This document shows, piece after piece, positions 25,692-34,695 of a stretch of 64,000 nucleotides of DNA. The stretch's first letter is position 1; the number at the start of each line of letters is the position of its first letter. A program made the position numbers and the translations under genes. A model generated the notes under the pieces. It had not been told where the DNA came from. It was given only the letters and a program-made list of their open reading frames with translations, and made no database searches. This DNA is from Pseudomonas xantholysinigenes (GTDB taxonomy: Bacteria; Pseudomonadota; Gammaproteobacteria; Pseudomonadales; Pseudomonadaceae): NCBI RefSeq assembly GCF_014268885.2, contig NZ_CP077095.1:3999001-4063000 (forward strand), written 5' to 3'.

Positions 25692-26819
25692 TCAGTCCCG
25701 ACGATAAGGCAACATCCCCCGCGCCTCTTCGGCATACGCCCTGACCCCCACCCGCTCCTGCGCCAGAAACTCTTCCACCGCCCGCCGCAACCCCGGATGG
25801 CACAGGTAATGCCACGAGCGCGTGATCACCGGTTCGAAGCCACGGATCAGCTTGTGCTCGCCCTGGGCACCGGCATCGAAACGCTGCAAGCCTTCGTCGA
25901 TGGCAAAGTCCATGCCCTGGTAGAAACAGGTCTCGAAGTGCAGCCGGTCGAACTCATCCAGGCAGCCCCAGTAACGGCCATACAAGCTGTCGCCGCCCAC
26001 CAGGCTGAACGCCATCGCCACCTCGCGCCCGTGCTGTCGGGCGATCACCACGCGGATGGCCTCGGGCATGCGCTCGGCGACCAGGCTGAAGAACGCGCGC
26101 GTCAGGTAAGGCGCCCGGCGCCGTATCGCATAGGTGTTGGCGTAGCAGCGATAGACAAAGTCCCACTGCGCCTCGCTCAGCTGGTCGCCCCGGTACCAGG
26201 CGAAATCGATCCCCTGCCCGGCCACCTGCTCACGCTCCTTGCGCATCTGCTTGCGCTTGCGCGAGCTGAGGCGGTCGAGAAAGTCCTGGAAATCCCGGTA
26301 GCCGGGGTTGCGCCAGTGGAACTGGCAGCCCAGGCGCTCCATCCAGCCGGGTAAACCGGCCATGGCTTCATCCAGCGCCGGGTCGGTGAAATTGATGTGC
26401 GCTCCGGACAACCCGCCCTTGTCCAGATACTCCGGAATCGCCTGCAACAACAACGCCCCCTCGGCCGGATCGGCGGCCAGCAGCCGCGGCCCGCTCACCG
26501 GGCTGAACGGCACCGCGCCGAGCAGTTTCGGGTAGTAGGCAATACCGGCGCGCTCGCAGGCATCGGCCCAGCCGTGATCGAACACGTACTCGCCGAATGA
26601 ATGCCACTTGCGGTACGCCGGCAGCAACGCACGTACCTCACCGTCACGCTCCAGTACCAGATGCTCGGCGGCCCAGCCCGTATCGGGCGCCACGCTGCCA
26701 CTGTCCTCCATTGCCGTGAGGAAAGCATGCCGCAGGAACGGCTGGGCGTCCGCCACCAGGGCGTCCCAGGTGGTCGCCGGCAGGTCGCGCAGGTGGGCAA
26801 GGCTGTGGAGGCTGATCAC
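25692..26819 (-). CDS. FemAB/GNAT-like protein (DUF482, peptidoglycan biosynthesis/recognition type)
   Basis: This is a 375-residue protein of the FemAB-like acyltransferase fold. Marks include WDAL.ADAQPFLRHAFLTAMEDSGS near the N-terminus, HINFTD in the middle, SSRKRKQMRKEREQV and the CFYQGMDFAIDEGL.RFDAGAQGEHK segment conserved in DUF482. The biochemical role is unproven. A GTG at 26819 (MISLHSLAHLRDLP) is the likeliest start; its ribosome-binding site is weak, so the start is uncertain. Confidence 0.78.
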   Translation of the reverse strand: MISLHSLAHLRDLPATTWDALVADAQPFLRHAFLTAMEDSGSVAPDTGWAAEHLVLERDGEVRALLPAYRKWHSFGEYVFDHGWADACERAGIAYYPKLLGAVPFSPVSGPRLLAADPAEGALLLQAIPEYLDKGGLSGAHINFTDPALDEAMAGLPGWMERLGCQFHWRNPGYRDFQDFLDRLSSRKRKQMRKEREQVAGQGIDFAWYRGDQLSEAQWDFVYRCYANTYAIRRRAPYLTRAFFSLVAERMPEAIRVVIARQHGREVAMAFSLVGGDSLYGRYWGCLDEFDRLHFETCFYQGMDFAIDEGLQRFDAGAQGEHKLIRGFEPVITRSWHYLCHPGLRRAVEEFLAQERVGVRAYAEEARGMLPYRRD

Positions 26820-27058
26820 AATTCCGACTCGCAGGAAAGAGAGCGCCAGTATTACCAACTCGCGCGTGACGCTCAAATGACAAGCTGCTGACTTAACAAC
26901 AGTGCCACTGTTTAGACATTATTCTGTCATTCGCCCCCGCAATACTTGCGCCTGTTTTCCGGAACCCCAGAACCTGTCTAGTCAGGCCCTTTCCGAAGAC
27001 ATGCCAACTTGGGGGCGGGCGCTTGAGCCTCCCCACTTTTTCCAACAGGGAGAACCTT

Positions 27059-28303
27059 ATGCGTCTTGTTTCTACACTTACCGGGGTGAGCCTCACCGGC
27101 ATGATGCTGGCTCTGAGTACTCCGGCCAGTGCTGCTGTCGACGCCAAGCTGCTCGAAATGCTCCGCGCCAATGGCTCGATCAACCAGGCGCAGTACAACG
27201 AACTGCAGGGCGACCTGGCAAAGGAAACCAAGGAAAAGGCCGACCAGAAAGCCCAGTCCGAGCGTCTGAGCTCCTTCGAACAAAAAGTGGCATGGGCCGC
27301 CAAGACCCAGATCAAGGGTGATGTGCGCCTGCGTTACGAAGACGTCAACGTCGACAACCCCAACAGCCGCAGCGGCAACCAAGACCGCGAGCGCGTGCGG
27401 GCCCGTGTCGGCTTCTACAGCGAGATCAACCCGCAGGTCGACGCTGGCGTGCGCGTGGCCACCGGCAGCAGCTCGGATGCCCGCTCGACCAACCAGAGCC
27501 TGGACAACTACTTCGACAAGAAATCGCTGTGGGTCGACCTCGCCTACCTCGACTGGCACCCGACCGCCGTGCCCAACCTGCACCTGATCGGCGGCAAGAT
27601 GATGCAGCCGTGGGTGAGCATGGGCGACATCATCTGGGACAGCGACATCAACCCTGAAGGCGTGGCCGTCACCTACAAGACCAACCTGGGCGCCGCCGAG
27701 CTGTTCGGCAGTGCCGGCCACTACACCCTCAAGGACAACGTCGACGGCGACGGCGTGCAGTTCAAGCACGACGCCCAGTTGTACCACGGCCAGTTGGGCA
27801 CCAGGTTCAACGCCGCCGATACCGTCAAGGTCACCGTGGGCGGCAGCATCTACGGCTTCGACAACGACAAGAAGTCGGCCGTGCTGCGCAGCTTCGGCAA
27901 CACCACCGACGAGTTCAACCTGGTGGAGGGCTTTGGCCAGGTGGACTTCACCGGCTTCGCCATCCCGCTGTCGGCCTACGGCCAGTTCGTCAAGAACACC
28001 GAAAGCACCGACGGCGAAGACAAGGCCTGGCTGGCCGGCCTGAAGACCAAGCTCGGCGCCTGGAGCCTGGACTACAACTACCGCGATGTGCAGCGCAACG
28101 CCGTGGTCAGCCTGTTCACCGACTCCGACTTCGGCGCCGGCTTCACCGGCTCGCGCGGGCACAAGTTCAAGGTCGGCTACGAGATCGACAAGAACTTCTC
28201 CCTCGGCGCGGCCTACCTGATGGCCAAGACCGACCTGTCGCAGTTGCCGAACCGCAATGCCGATGTCGACACGCTGCAAGTGGACCTGGAAGCCAAGTTC
28301 TAA
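27059..28303 (+). CDS. Putative outer-membrane porin (Porin_5 type)
   Basis: This is a 414-residue outer-membrane protein. The signal peptide ends at ASA-AV (about residue 26); a short coiled-coil stretch (LLEMLRANGSINQAQYNELQGDLAKE) is followed by alternating beta-strand pattern to a terminal phenylalanine (LEAKF), the usual C-terminal signature for BamA-dependent assembly. AGGGAG lies 6 nt before the ATG at 27059. It belongs to the Porin_5 group of putative porins; the solute is unknown. A perfect terminator follows. Confidence 0.87.
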   Translation: MRLVSTLTGVSLTGMMLALSTPASAAVDAKLLEMLRANGSINQAQYNELQGDLAKETKEKADQKAQSERLSSFEQKVAWAAKTQIKGDVRLRYEDVNVDNPNSRSGNQDRERVRARVGFYSEINPQVDAGVRVATGSSSDARSTNQSLDNYFDKKSLWVDLAYLDWHPTAVPNLHLIGGKMMQPWVSMGDIIWDSDINPEGVAVTYKTNLGAAELFGSAGHYTLKDNVDGDGVQFKHDAQLYHGQLGTRFNAADTVKVTVGGSIYGFDNDKKSAVLRSFGNTTDEFNLVEGFGQVDFTGFAIPLSAYGQFVKNTESTDGEDKAWLAGLKTKLGAWSLDYNYRDVQRNAVVSLFTDSDFGAGFTGSRGHKFKVGYEIDKNFSLGAAYLMAKTDLSQLPNRNADVDTLQVDLEAKF

Positions 28304-28328
28304 GCGCAACGCGCCTTTGCTTTACCTG

Positions 28329-28370
28329 AAGCGGGAAATGCTGACCCCATCCGGCATTTCCCGCTTTTTT
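28329..28370 (+). terminator. Intrinsic terminator after the porin gene
   Basis: AGCGGGAAATGC pairs with GCATTTCCCGCT across a 12-nt loop, followed by TTTTTT. It ends the porin mRNA about 25 nt after the stop codon. Confidence 0.92.
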
Positions 28371-28382
28371 GCCTGTTAGAAA

Positions 28383-28492
28383 GCTGGGGCTGCTTTGCAG
28401 CCCTTTCGCGGCGCAAGGCCGCTCCTACAGGTGATCGCATTTCCCTGTAGGAGCGGCCTTGTGTCGCGAAAGGGCCGCAAAGCGGCCCCAGC
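28383..28492. repeat. Large REPIN palindrome
   Basis: gctggggctgctttgcagcc...gctcctacag is mirrored by ctgtaggagcgg...ggccccagc, giving arms of about 45 nt around a short spacer. It uses the GTAGGAGCGGCC flavour and separates the porin from the convergent FabH-like gene. Confidence 0.85.
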
Positions 28493-28508
28493 ATTTTCAA
28501 GCCGAAAA

Positions 28509-29630
28509 TCAGCGCTTGCGCAGGACCACGCTCCCGATCGAATACCCAGCACCGAATGAACTCAGCACCCCCAGCGAACCCTTGGCCAGGTCGTCCTGGT
28601 ACAGGTGGAAGGCAATCACCGAACCCGCCGAACTGGTGTTGGCATAACGGTCCAGGATCACCGGCGCATCTTCCTCGGCCACTTCGCGCCCGAGCAGTTT
28701 CTTGACGATCAGGTGGTTCATGCTCAGGTTGGCCTGGTGCAACCAGAAGCGCTTGACGTCCGACGGCTGCAGGTCGTTCTCGGCCAGGTGCTGGCCGATC
28801 AGCTCGGCGACCATCGGGCAGACTTCCTTGAACACCTTGCGGCCTTCCTGCACGAACAGCTTGTCGCGGGCGCCGATGCCCTCTTCCGCGGCGCGGTTGA
28901 GGAAGCCGAAGTTATTGCGGATATTGTTGGAAAACGCGGTCAGCAGCTTGGTGCTGACGATATCGAACTGGTGCTTCGAAGTCGCAAGGTCCGCCCGCTC
29001 GATCAGCACGGCGGTGGCGGCATCACCAAAGATGAAGTGGCTGTCACGGTCGCGGAAGTTCAGGTGGCCGGTGCAGATCTCCGGGTTGACCACCAGCACC
29101 GCGCGGGACTGCCCCAGCTGCACGCTGTTGGCGGCGGTCTGGATACCGAAGGTGGCCGACGAGCAAGCCACGTTCATGTCGAAGGCGAAGCCCTGGATGC
29201 CCAGCGCCTGCTGCACTTCGATGGCGATGGCCGGATACGGACGCTGCAGGTTGGAACAGGCGACGATCACGCCATCGACATCGGCGGCGGTGCGACCGGC
29301 ACGCTCCAGGGCCTGGCGGGCAGCAGCCACGCCCATCTCGCAAAGGATCGATTGCTCGTCGTTGCCGCGCTCGGGCAGGCGCGGCTTCATGCGCTGCGGG
29401 TCGAGAATGCCGGCCTTGTCCATGACGAAGCGGCTCTTGATGCCCGAGGCTTTCTCAATGAATGCGGCATCGGACAGCGGCGCCGCCTCGACTTCGCCGC
29501 GCTCGATGGCGGCGGCGTTGTCACGGTTGAAACGCTGTGCCCAGGCGTTGAAGGATTCCACCAATTCTTCGTTGGAGATGCTCTGGGCCGGGGTGTACAG
29601 GCCGGTGCCGCTGATCACGACGTTGTGCAC
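28509..29630 (-). CDS. Beta-ketoacyl-ACP synthase III (FabH-like, PA3286 type)
   Basis: This is a 373-residue condensing enzyme. Catalytic triad: Cys156 in N-V-A-C-S-S-A, His in FWLHQAN and Asn in YANTSSAG. The family starts fatty-acid synthesis; the relative in P. aeruginosa (PA3286) is, from memory, reported to route octanoyl-CoA from beta-oxidation into fatty-acid synthesis. The GTG at 29630 has AGAGGA 6 nt upstream and gives MHNVVISGTGLYTPA, which matches the family; the longer ATG frame would include 10 unlikely residues. Confidence 0.88.
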   Translation of the reverse strand: MHNVVISGTGLYTPAQSISNEELVESFNAWAQRFNRDNAAAIERGEVEAAPLSDAAFIEKASGIKSRFVMDKAGILDPQRMKPRLPERGNDEQSILCEMGVAAARQALERAGRTAADVDGVIVACSNLQRPYPAIAIEVQQALGIQGFAFDMNVACSSATFGIQTAANSVQLGQSRAVLVVNPEICTGHLNFRDRDSHFIFGDAATAVLIERADLATSKHQFDIVSTKLLTAFSNNIRNNFGFLNRAAEEGIGARDKLFVQEGRKVFKEVCPMVAELIGQHLAENDLQPSDVKRFWLHQANLSMNHLIVKKLLGREVAEEDAPVILDRYANTSSAGSVIAFHLYQDDLAKGSLGVLSSFGAGYSIGSVVLRKR

Positions 29631-29732
29631 GGTCGTTCCTCTGTCAGAGGCCATCGCCAAACGGGCGCTGGCCGAAAATAAAGGTCGGTACTGGCACCTT
29701 GGTACCAGTTTGTAGGCGAGGGCTGCGCCCTC

Positions 29733-29815
29733 GTTCGCGGCACAAGGCCGCTCCTACAGCATCGGCGTTTGCCTGTAGGAGCGACCTTGTGCCGCGATCG
29801 GCCGCACAGCGGCCG
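29733..29815. repeat. REPIN
   Basis: ttcgcggcacaaggccgctcctacag (left) and ctgtaggagcgaccttgtgccgcgat (right) are inverted REP cores about 17 nt apart. They sit between the FabH-like gene and hrpA. Confidence 0.8.
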
Positions 29816-29849
29816 CAAATTCCTGCAAGTTTGCCACAACTTGGGGAGG

Positions 29850-32800
29850 TTAGGCTTCCACCTGACTCCACTGTTTGCTCAGTCGCTTGTCGGAAACCGG
29901 CACCTTGGTCCCCAACTGCTGGGCGAACAGCGACACCCGGTATTCCTCCAGCAGCCAGCGGTACAGTGCCAGTTGCTCGTCGCGCTTGCCTTCCTGGGCG
30001 TGCTTGTCGACACGGGCCTTGTACTGCGCCCAGCAATTGGCCAGCTCGCCGCTCCATACCCGATCCTTCTGCACCTGCGAACCCAGTTTCTCCAGGCGTA
30101 GTTCCACTGCCTTGAGGTAACGCGGCAGCTCCTTGAACCAGACGCCAGGCGTCTCGCGTACAAAGCCTGGGTACACCAGGTTGGCCAACTGCTGCTTGAT
30201 GTCGTTGAGCGCCACCGCCTGGGTCAGGTCGATCTTGCCCTTGAAGCGTTTTTGCAGGCCGTGCCACAGCTTCAGCACCTCGAGCGTCTGGCGGGCCAGC
30301 CGTTCGGCATGCTCGGCCCAGCTGCCACGCTTGCGCTCGGCCAGCGACGCCAGGCCGGCACCATCGCGCGGCAAGGGGTCTTCGCCCTCCAGCACACAGC
30401 TGTCCAGGCTGGCCAGCAGGATGTCCTCGACCAAGGCCTCGACCCGGCCCAGCTCGCGGTACAGCAACCCCAGCTCGGTCAGCCCCGGCAGCTTGCCGCG
30501 CAGGAACTTGGCCGGCTCCGCCAACTGTTGCAGCAACAGGCGCTGCAAGGCGCGACGGTGCTGGAACTCGGCCTCGGCCTGGGTCGAGAAGCGTCCCTCG
30601 CGTACCGTGCCATTGTCCTCGACCAACGCCGGATAGACCGTCATCGACAGCCCGGCGATCTTCTGCTGGGCGGTCTGCGCCACTTCGGCGAAAGCCTTGG
30701 CCTGCACCGGCTGCTCGGCCTTGTCTGTGCGCGGCAGGGCCAGCGCGGCCTGGCTGGCGGCGGCGAAGCGCGCGGTCAATTCGGCCAGGTCGCGGCCCTC
30801 ACCGAGGAACTTGCCCTGGGCGTCGACCACCTCGATGTTCATGCGCAAATGGCCTTCCACCAGGCTGGCGGCCTCGGCCCAGGCTTCGTCGGACACCCGC
30901 GCGCCGGTCATGCGCAGCAGCTCCTGGCCCAAGGCTTGCGGCAGCGCACACTGGCCGAAGCTCATCCGCGCCAGCGCCGCCTTGACGAAGTCCGGCACCG
31001 GCACGAAGTTCTTGCGCAGGGCCTTGGGCAGGTTGCGCACAAGGGCAATGCATTTGGCTTCGAGCAAGCCCGGTACCAGCCACTCCAGGCGCTCGCCCGG
31101 CAGGTTCGGCAGCAATGGCGCCGGCACCCGTACGGTCACGCCATCGCGTGGGTGGTTGGGCTCGAAGTGATAGCTCAACGACAAGCTCAACTCGCCCACC
31201 TGCAGGTGGTCCGGGTACTGCGCGGCGGTGACCTCGCTGGCCTCGCGGGCGAGCACGTCTTCTTCGCGCATGATCAGCAGATTGGCATCCTTCTGGCTGT
31301 TCATGCGATACCAGCTGTCGAAGGTCGCGGTCTGGTGGATCTCCTCCGGCAGGCGCGCCTCATAGAAGGCGTACAGTGTTTCTTCGTCGGCGAGGATGTC
31401 GCGCCGGCGGGCCTTGGCCTCCAGCTCGTCGAGCTGCTCGAGCAGGCGTTTGTTGGCCGCCAGGCACTTGGCCCGCGACTGGATTTCACCACCGACCAGG
31501 CCTTCGCGGATGAACAGCTCGCGGGAAGTGACCGGGTCGATCGGGCCGAAATGCACCGGGCGACGGCCCACCAGGATCAGCCCGTACAAGGTGATCTGCT
31601 CGTAGGCCACCACCTGCCCGCGTTTCTTCTCCCAGTGCGGCTCGAAGTGGTTCTTCTTGATCAGGTGATTGGCCAGCGGCTCGATCCAGTCCGGCTCGAT
31701 CTTGGCCACCACGCGCGCGTACAACTTGGTGGTTTCCACCAGTTCGGCGGCCATCACCCACTGCGGGCGCTTGCGGCCGATGCCCGAGGACGGGTGAATC
31801 CAGAAACGGCGCTGGCGCGCGCCCTGGTAGTCACCCTCCTCGGTCTTCTGGCCGATCTGGCTGAGCAGGCCGCTGAGAATGGCCTTGTGCAACGGCTGGT
31901 AGTTGCACGGTTCCTTGTTCACCGCCAATTGCAGGTCACGGCAGATCAGCGCCAGCTGGCGATGGGCGTCACGCCACTCGCGCAGGCGCAGGTAGTTGAG
32001 GAAGTTCTTCCGGCACCAGTTGCGCAGCGGGTTGGCGGTCAGCGCCTGGCGCTGCTCTTCGAAGCCGCGCCAGAGGTTGACCAGGGCGGCGAAGTCGGAA
32101 TCGACATCCTTCCATTGCGCATGGGCCTGGTCGGCGGCCTGCTGGCGCTCCGGCGGGCGCTCGCGCGGATCCTGCACCGACAGCGCCGAGGCGACGATCA
32201 GCACCTCCTGCAAGCTGCCCTGGCGAGCGCCTTCGAGCAGCATGCGGCCCAGCCGCGGGTCGATCGGCAGGCGCGCCAATTGGCGCCCCAGCGGGGTCAG
32301 CTGGTTCTCGCGATTGACCGCCGACAGCTCCTGCAACAGGTTGAAACCGTCGCTGATGGCCTTGCCATCCGGCGGCTCGATGAACGGGAACGCGTCGATG
32401 GCGCCCAGGCGCAGGTGCAGCATCTGCAGGATCACCGCGGCCAGGTTGGTGCGCAGGATCTCGGGGTCAGTGAACGCCGGACGGCCGTTGAAATCTTCCT
32501 CGCTGTACAGGCGGATGCAAATGCCCGGCTCGACCCGGCCGCAACGGCCTTTACGCTGGTTGGCGCTGGCCTGGGACACCGCCTCGATGGGCAGGCGCTG
32601 GACCTTGGCGCGGTAGCTGTAGCGGCTGATGCGCGCGGTGCCGCTGTCGATCACGTAGCGGATGCCCGGCACCGTCAGCGAGGTTTCCGCGACGTTGGTC
32701 GCCAGCACCACGCGTCGACCGCTGTGAGACTGGAAGATCTTCTGCTGCTCGGCCGGCGACAGCCGCGCATACAGCGGCAGGATCTCGGTATGACGCAACT

Positions 32801-33755
32801 GGGCCTTGCGCAGGATCTCGGCGGCGTCGCGGATCTCGCGCTCGCCCGGCAGGAATACCAGCACGTCGCCCGGGCCTTTGCCCTGGCTGCGCTCGTGCTG
32901 GGCGATTTCATCGAGGCTGGCGAGGATCGCCTGGTCGACGGAGAGGTCGTCCTCGACCTGGTTGCCCTCCTCGTCCTGCTCGCTGGTCAGCGGGCGGTAC
33001 CAGGTGTCCACCGGGTAGGTGCGCCCCGACACCTCGATGATCGGCGCGCCGTCGAAGTGCTTGGAGAAACGCTCCAGGTCGATGGTCGCCGAGGTGATGA
33101 TCAGCTTCAGGTCCGGGCGGCGGTGCAGCAGGGTCTTGAGGTAACCGAGCAGGAAGTCGATGTTCAGGCTGCGCTCGTGGGCCTCGTCGACGATGATCGT
33201 GTCGTAGCGCTCGAGGAAGCGATCGTGCTGGGTCTCGGCCAGCAGGATACCGTCGGTCATCAGTTTGACCAGGGTGTTCGAATCGCTCTGGTCCTCGAAG
33301 CGCACCTGGTAGCCGACCAGCGCCCCCAACGGCGTGCCCAGCTCTTCGGCGACCCGCGCCGCCACGCTGCGCGCGGCGATCCGCCGGGGCTGGGTGTGGG
33401 CGATCAGGCCATGGCTACCGCGGCCCAGCTCCAGGCAGATCTTCGGTAGCTGGGTGGTCTTGCCGGAACCGGTCTCGCCGGCGATCACCAGCACCTGGTG
33501 CTCGGCCAGGGCCTTCTTGATCTCGTCGCGCTTGGCGGCGATCGGCAGGCTGTCGTCGTAGCGAATGCTCGGCACGCTCTGCTGGCGCGCGGTGACCTGG
33601 GCGCAGGACGCCTGGACCTTTTCCACCCATTGCGCGAGCTTGCCCTCGTCGGGGCGCTTGCGCAGTTCGTGCAATTGCCGACGCAGACGATGGCGGTCGG
33701 CGATCATGGCGTGGTCGAGGTTGTTCAGCAGTTGTTCGATGGCGTGGTCTGTCAT
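29850..33755 (-). CDS. hrpA: ATP-dependent RNA helicase HrpA
   Basis: This is a 1301-residue DEAH-box helicase of the HrpA family, known in E. coli to resolve stalled or collided ribosomes. Motifs: GETGSGKTT (about 94-102), DEAH (in TIIVDEAHERS), SATID, and the QRKGRCGR motif VI; the RecA-like pair is followed by HA2, OB-fold and a long DUF3418 C-terminal domain. The length matches E. coli HrpA (1300). The start at 33755 (MTDHAIEQLL) is by length and similarity; no strong Shine-Dalgarno is visible. Confidence 0.93.
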   Translation of the reverse strand: MTDHAIEQLLNNLDHAMIADRHRLRRQLHELRKRPDEGKLAQWVEKVQASCAQVTARQQSVPSIRYDDSLPIAAKRDEIKKALAEHQVLVIAGETGSGKTTQLPKICLELGRGSHGLIAHTQPRRIAARSVAARVAEELGTPLGALVGYQVRFEDQSDSNTLVKLMTDGILLAETQHDRFLERYDTIIVDEAHERSLNIDFLLGYLKTLLHRRPDLKLIITSATIDLERFSKHFDGAPIIEVSGRTYPVDTWYRPLTSEQDEEGNQVEDDLSVDQAILASLDEIAQHERSQGKGPGDVLVFLPGEREIRDAAEILRKAQLRHTEILPLYARLSPAEQQKIFQSHSGRRVVLATNVAETSLTVPGIRYVIDSGTARISRYSYRAKVQRLPIEAVSQASANQRKGRCGRVEPGICIRLYSEEDFNGRPAFTDPEILRTNLAAVILQMLHLRLGAIDAFPFIEPPDGKAISDGFNLLQELSAVNRENQLTPLGRQLARLPIDPRLGRMLLEGARQGSLQEVLIVASALSVQDPRERPPERQQAADQAHAQWKDVDSDFAALVNLWRGFEEQRQALTANPLRNWCRKNFLNYLRLREWRDAHRQLALICRDLQLAVNKEPCNYQPLHKAILSGLLSQIGQKTEEGDYQGARQRRFWIHPSSGIGRKRPQWVMAAELVETTKLYARVVAKIEPDWIEPLANHLIKKNHFEPHWEKKRGQVVAYEQITLYGLILVGRRPVHFGPIDPVTSRELFIREGLVGGEIQSRAKCLAANKRLLEQLDELEAKARRRDILADEETLYAFYEARLPEEIHQTATFDSWYRMNSQKDANLLIMREEDVLAREASEVTAAQYPDHLQVGELSLSLSYHFEPNHPRDGVTVRVPAPLLPNLPGERLEWLVPGLLEAKCIALVRNLPKALRKNFVPVPDFVKAALARMSFGQCALPQALGQELLRMTGARVSDEAWAEAASLVEGHLRMNIEVVDAQGKFLGEGRDLAELTARFAAASQAALALPRTDKAEQPVQAKAFAEVAQTAQQKIAGLSMTVYPALVEDNGTVREGRFSTQAEAEFQHRRALQRLLLQQLAEPAKFLRGKLPGLTELGLLYRELGRVEALVEDILLASLDSCVLEGEDPLPRDGAGLASLAERKRGSWAEHAERLARQTLEVLKLWHGLQKRFKGKIDLTQAVALNDIKQQLANLVYPGFVRETPGVWFKELPRYLKAVELRLEKLGSQVQKDRVWSGELANCWAQYKARVDKHAQEGKRDEQLALYRWLLEEYRVSLFAQQLGTKVPVSDKRLSKQWSQVEA

Positions 33756-33945
33756 GGGGCTTTTTAATGATGCAGGCGAGCGCTGCTTTTTCATGATCGG
33801 CGTGCGTAAGAAGCGCGATTGTCGCAGATTTGCCGTTGGCTTGCTGGCTGAGCCGCGCCATCGCGGGACCAGCCCACACAAAAACCGACCCCAGGCACAG
33901 GAAGAGCGCATGGAAGCGGGTGGCTCGGATGTTTTTCAATCACGA

Positions 33946-34185
33946 TTACCGCTCGAAAAAGCGGGATCGCTCACACAACAACCGCATGCCAACAAAGGTG
34001 AAGAAGTTCAACCAGCCAAAGCCATCGAGCAACAGGAAGTCGCGCGAACCCAGCTGGGTACAACTGCTAACGCCCATCGCCATGCAGGCGACGTAAAGGA
34101 AAACCCTGAGTCGCGCTGACCTGAACACCCAATCAGCAAGGGTCGAGGCAATTAACACGTAGAGGACCAAATAGAACGTAGACAT
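33946..34185 (-). CDS. Small polytopic membrane protein, partner in an unrecognised two-gene cassette
   Basis: This is a 79-residue protein with two or three hydrophobic helices (STFYLVLYVLIASTLADWVF, RVFLYVACMAMGVSSC, GWLNFFTFVGMRLL). GAGG lies 6 nt before the ATG at 34185, directly after the upstream gene's stop codon. It shares an operon with the glycine-zipper protein at 34198-34695. Base composition appears lower in G+C than both flanks. I do not recognise a family. Small polytopic partners of hydrophobic proteins are often immunity or chaperone proteins; that is speculation here. Confidence 0.6.
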   Translation of the reverse strand: MSTFYLVLYVLIASTLADWVFRSARLRVFLYVACMAMGVSSCTQLGSRDFLLLDGFGWLNFFTFVGMRLLCERSRFFER

Positions 34186-34197
34186 GAGCACCCTCGA

Positions 34198-34695
34198 TCA
34201 AAGGATCAGCATGACGCTGCTCGACTGAGGGCCGATACCACCACTGACACTCGCGAACAAAGACACCAACACATCGCCAGCGTGAAATGTCGGCAGCCGT
34301 TGTTGAACTCCCCAGGCGGCCAAAGCACCAGCCACGGTCCCCGCCAGCGCTCCAGCCGTCGCACTGGCAACGCCCAGTACTACAACCCCTGTTGCTTTGC
34401 CGGCCCCCCAACCAACAAGACTGGAAACCGTGTTTCTCTGCTGATTCAAATCATCACCTTGCTGCCGAGTCAGCGGGCGGGATACCGCCACCCGCATATG
34501 ACACGGCCGCTCCTTCGCCTGCATACGCTCATAAAGCGTCACCACGTTCTCCATCACCTGATAATGCCCGCGATGCACGAACGGCAAGGCCAATTGCCTC
34601 AGCTGGCAGCACGTTCCTGGCTGGATGGTGAACTCGCTGACGTCGAATACGATCGCGTGACGGGCAATGACCTGGTACGTCCTGTCGAGCTGCAT
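34198..34695 (-). CDS. Glycine-zipper membrane-active protein of unknown function
   Basis: This is a 165-residue protein. The N-terminal ~88 residues are soluble-looking (RTYQVIARHAIVFDVSEF..., with Cys29, Cys30 and Cys65). A long small-residue hydrophobic run follows with repeated G/A spacing (GWGAGKATGVVVLGVASATA, then GALAGTVAGALAAWG), a glycine-zipper pattern that packs in membranes. The C-terminus is hydrophobic and Ser/Gly-rich (VSGGIGPQSSSVMLIL). AGGA lies 6 nt before the ATG at 34695. It is the first gene of a two-gene unit with the small polytopic protein; only 12 nt separate them. No named family recognised. Confidence 0.6.
   Translation of the reverse strand: MQLDRTYQVIARHAIVFDVSEFTIQPGTCCQLRQLALPFVHRGHYQVMENVVTLYERMQAKERPCHMRVAVSRPLTRQQGDDLNQQRNTVSSLVGWGAGKATGVVVLGVASATAGALAGTVAGALAAWGVQQRLPTFHAGDVLVSLFASVSGGIGPQSSSVMLIL

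Noticed and set aside
27318..28043. Thr/Ser/Ala-rich frames inside the porin gene
   Set aside because: They are +1 shadows of the porin reading frame.
30252..33449. 1065-codon open frame on the plus strand
   Set aside because: It is wholly antisense to hrpA. High G+C content keeps the complementary frame free of stops; composition is Gly/Leu/Gln/Arg/His-rich with no domain.
33565..34119. Plus-strand frame across the hrpA start and the two-gene cassette
   Set aside because: Antisense to hrpA 5' end and the small membrane gene, without a ribosome-binding site.
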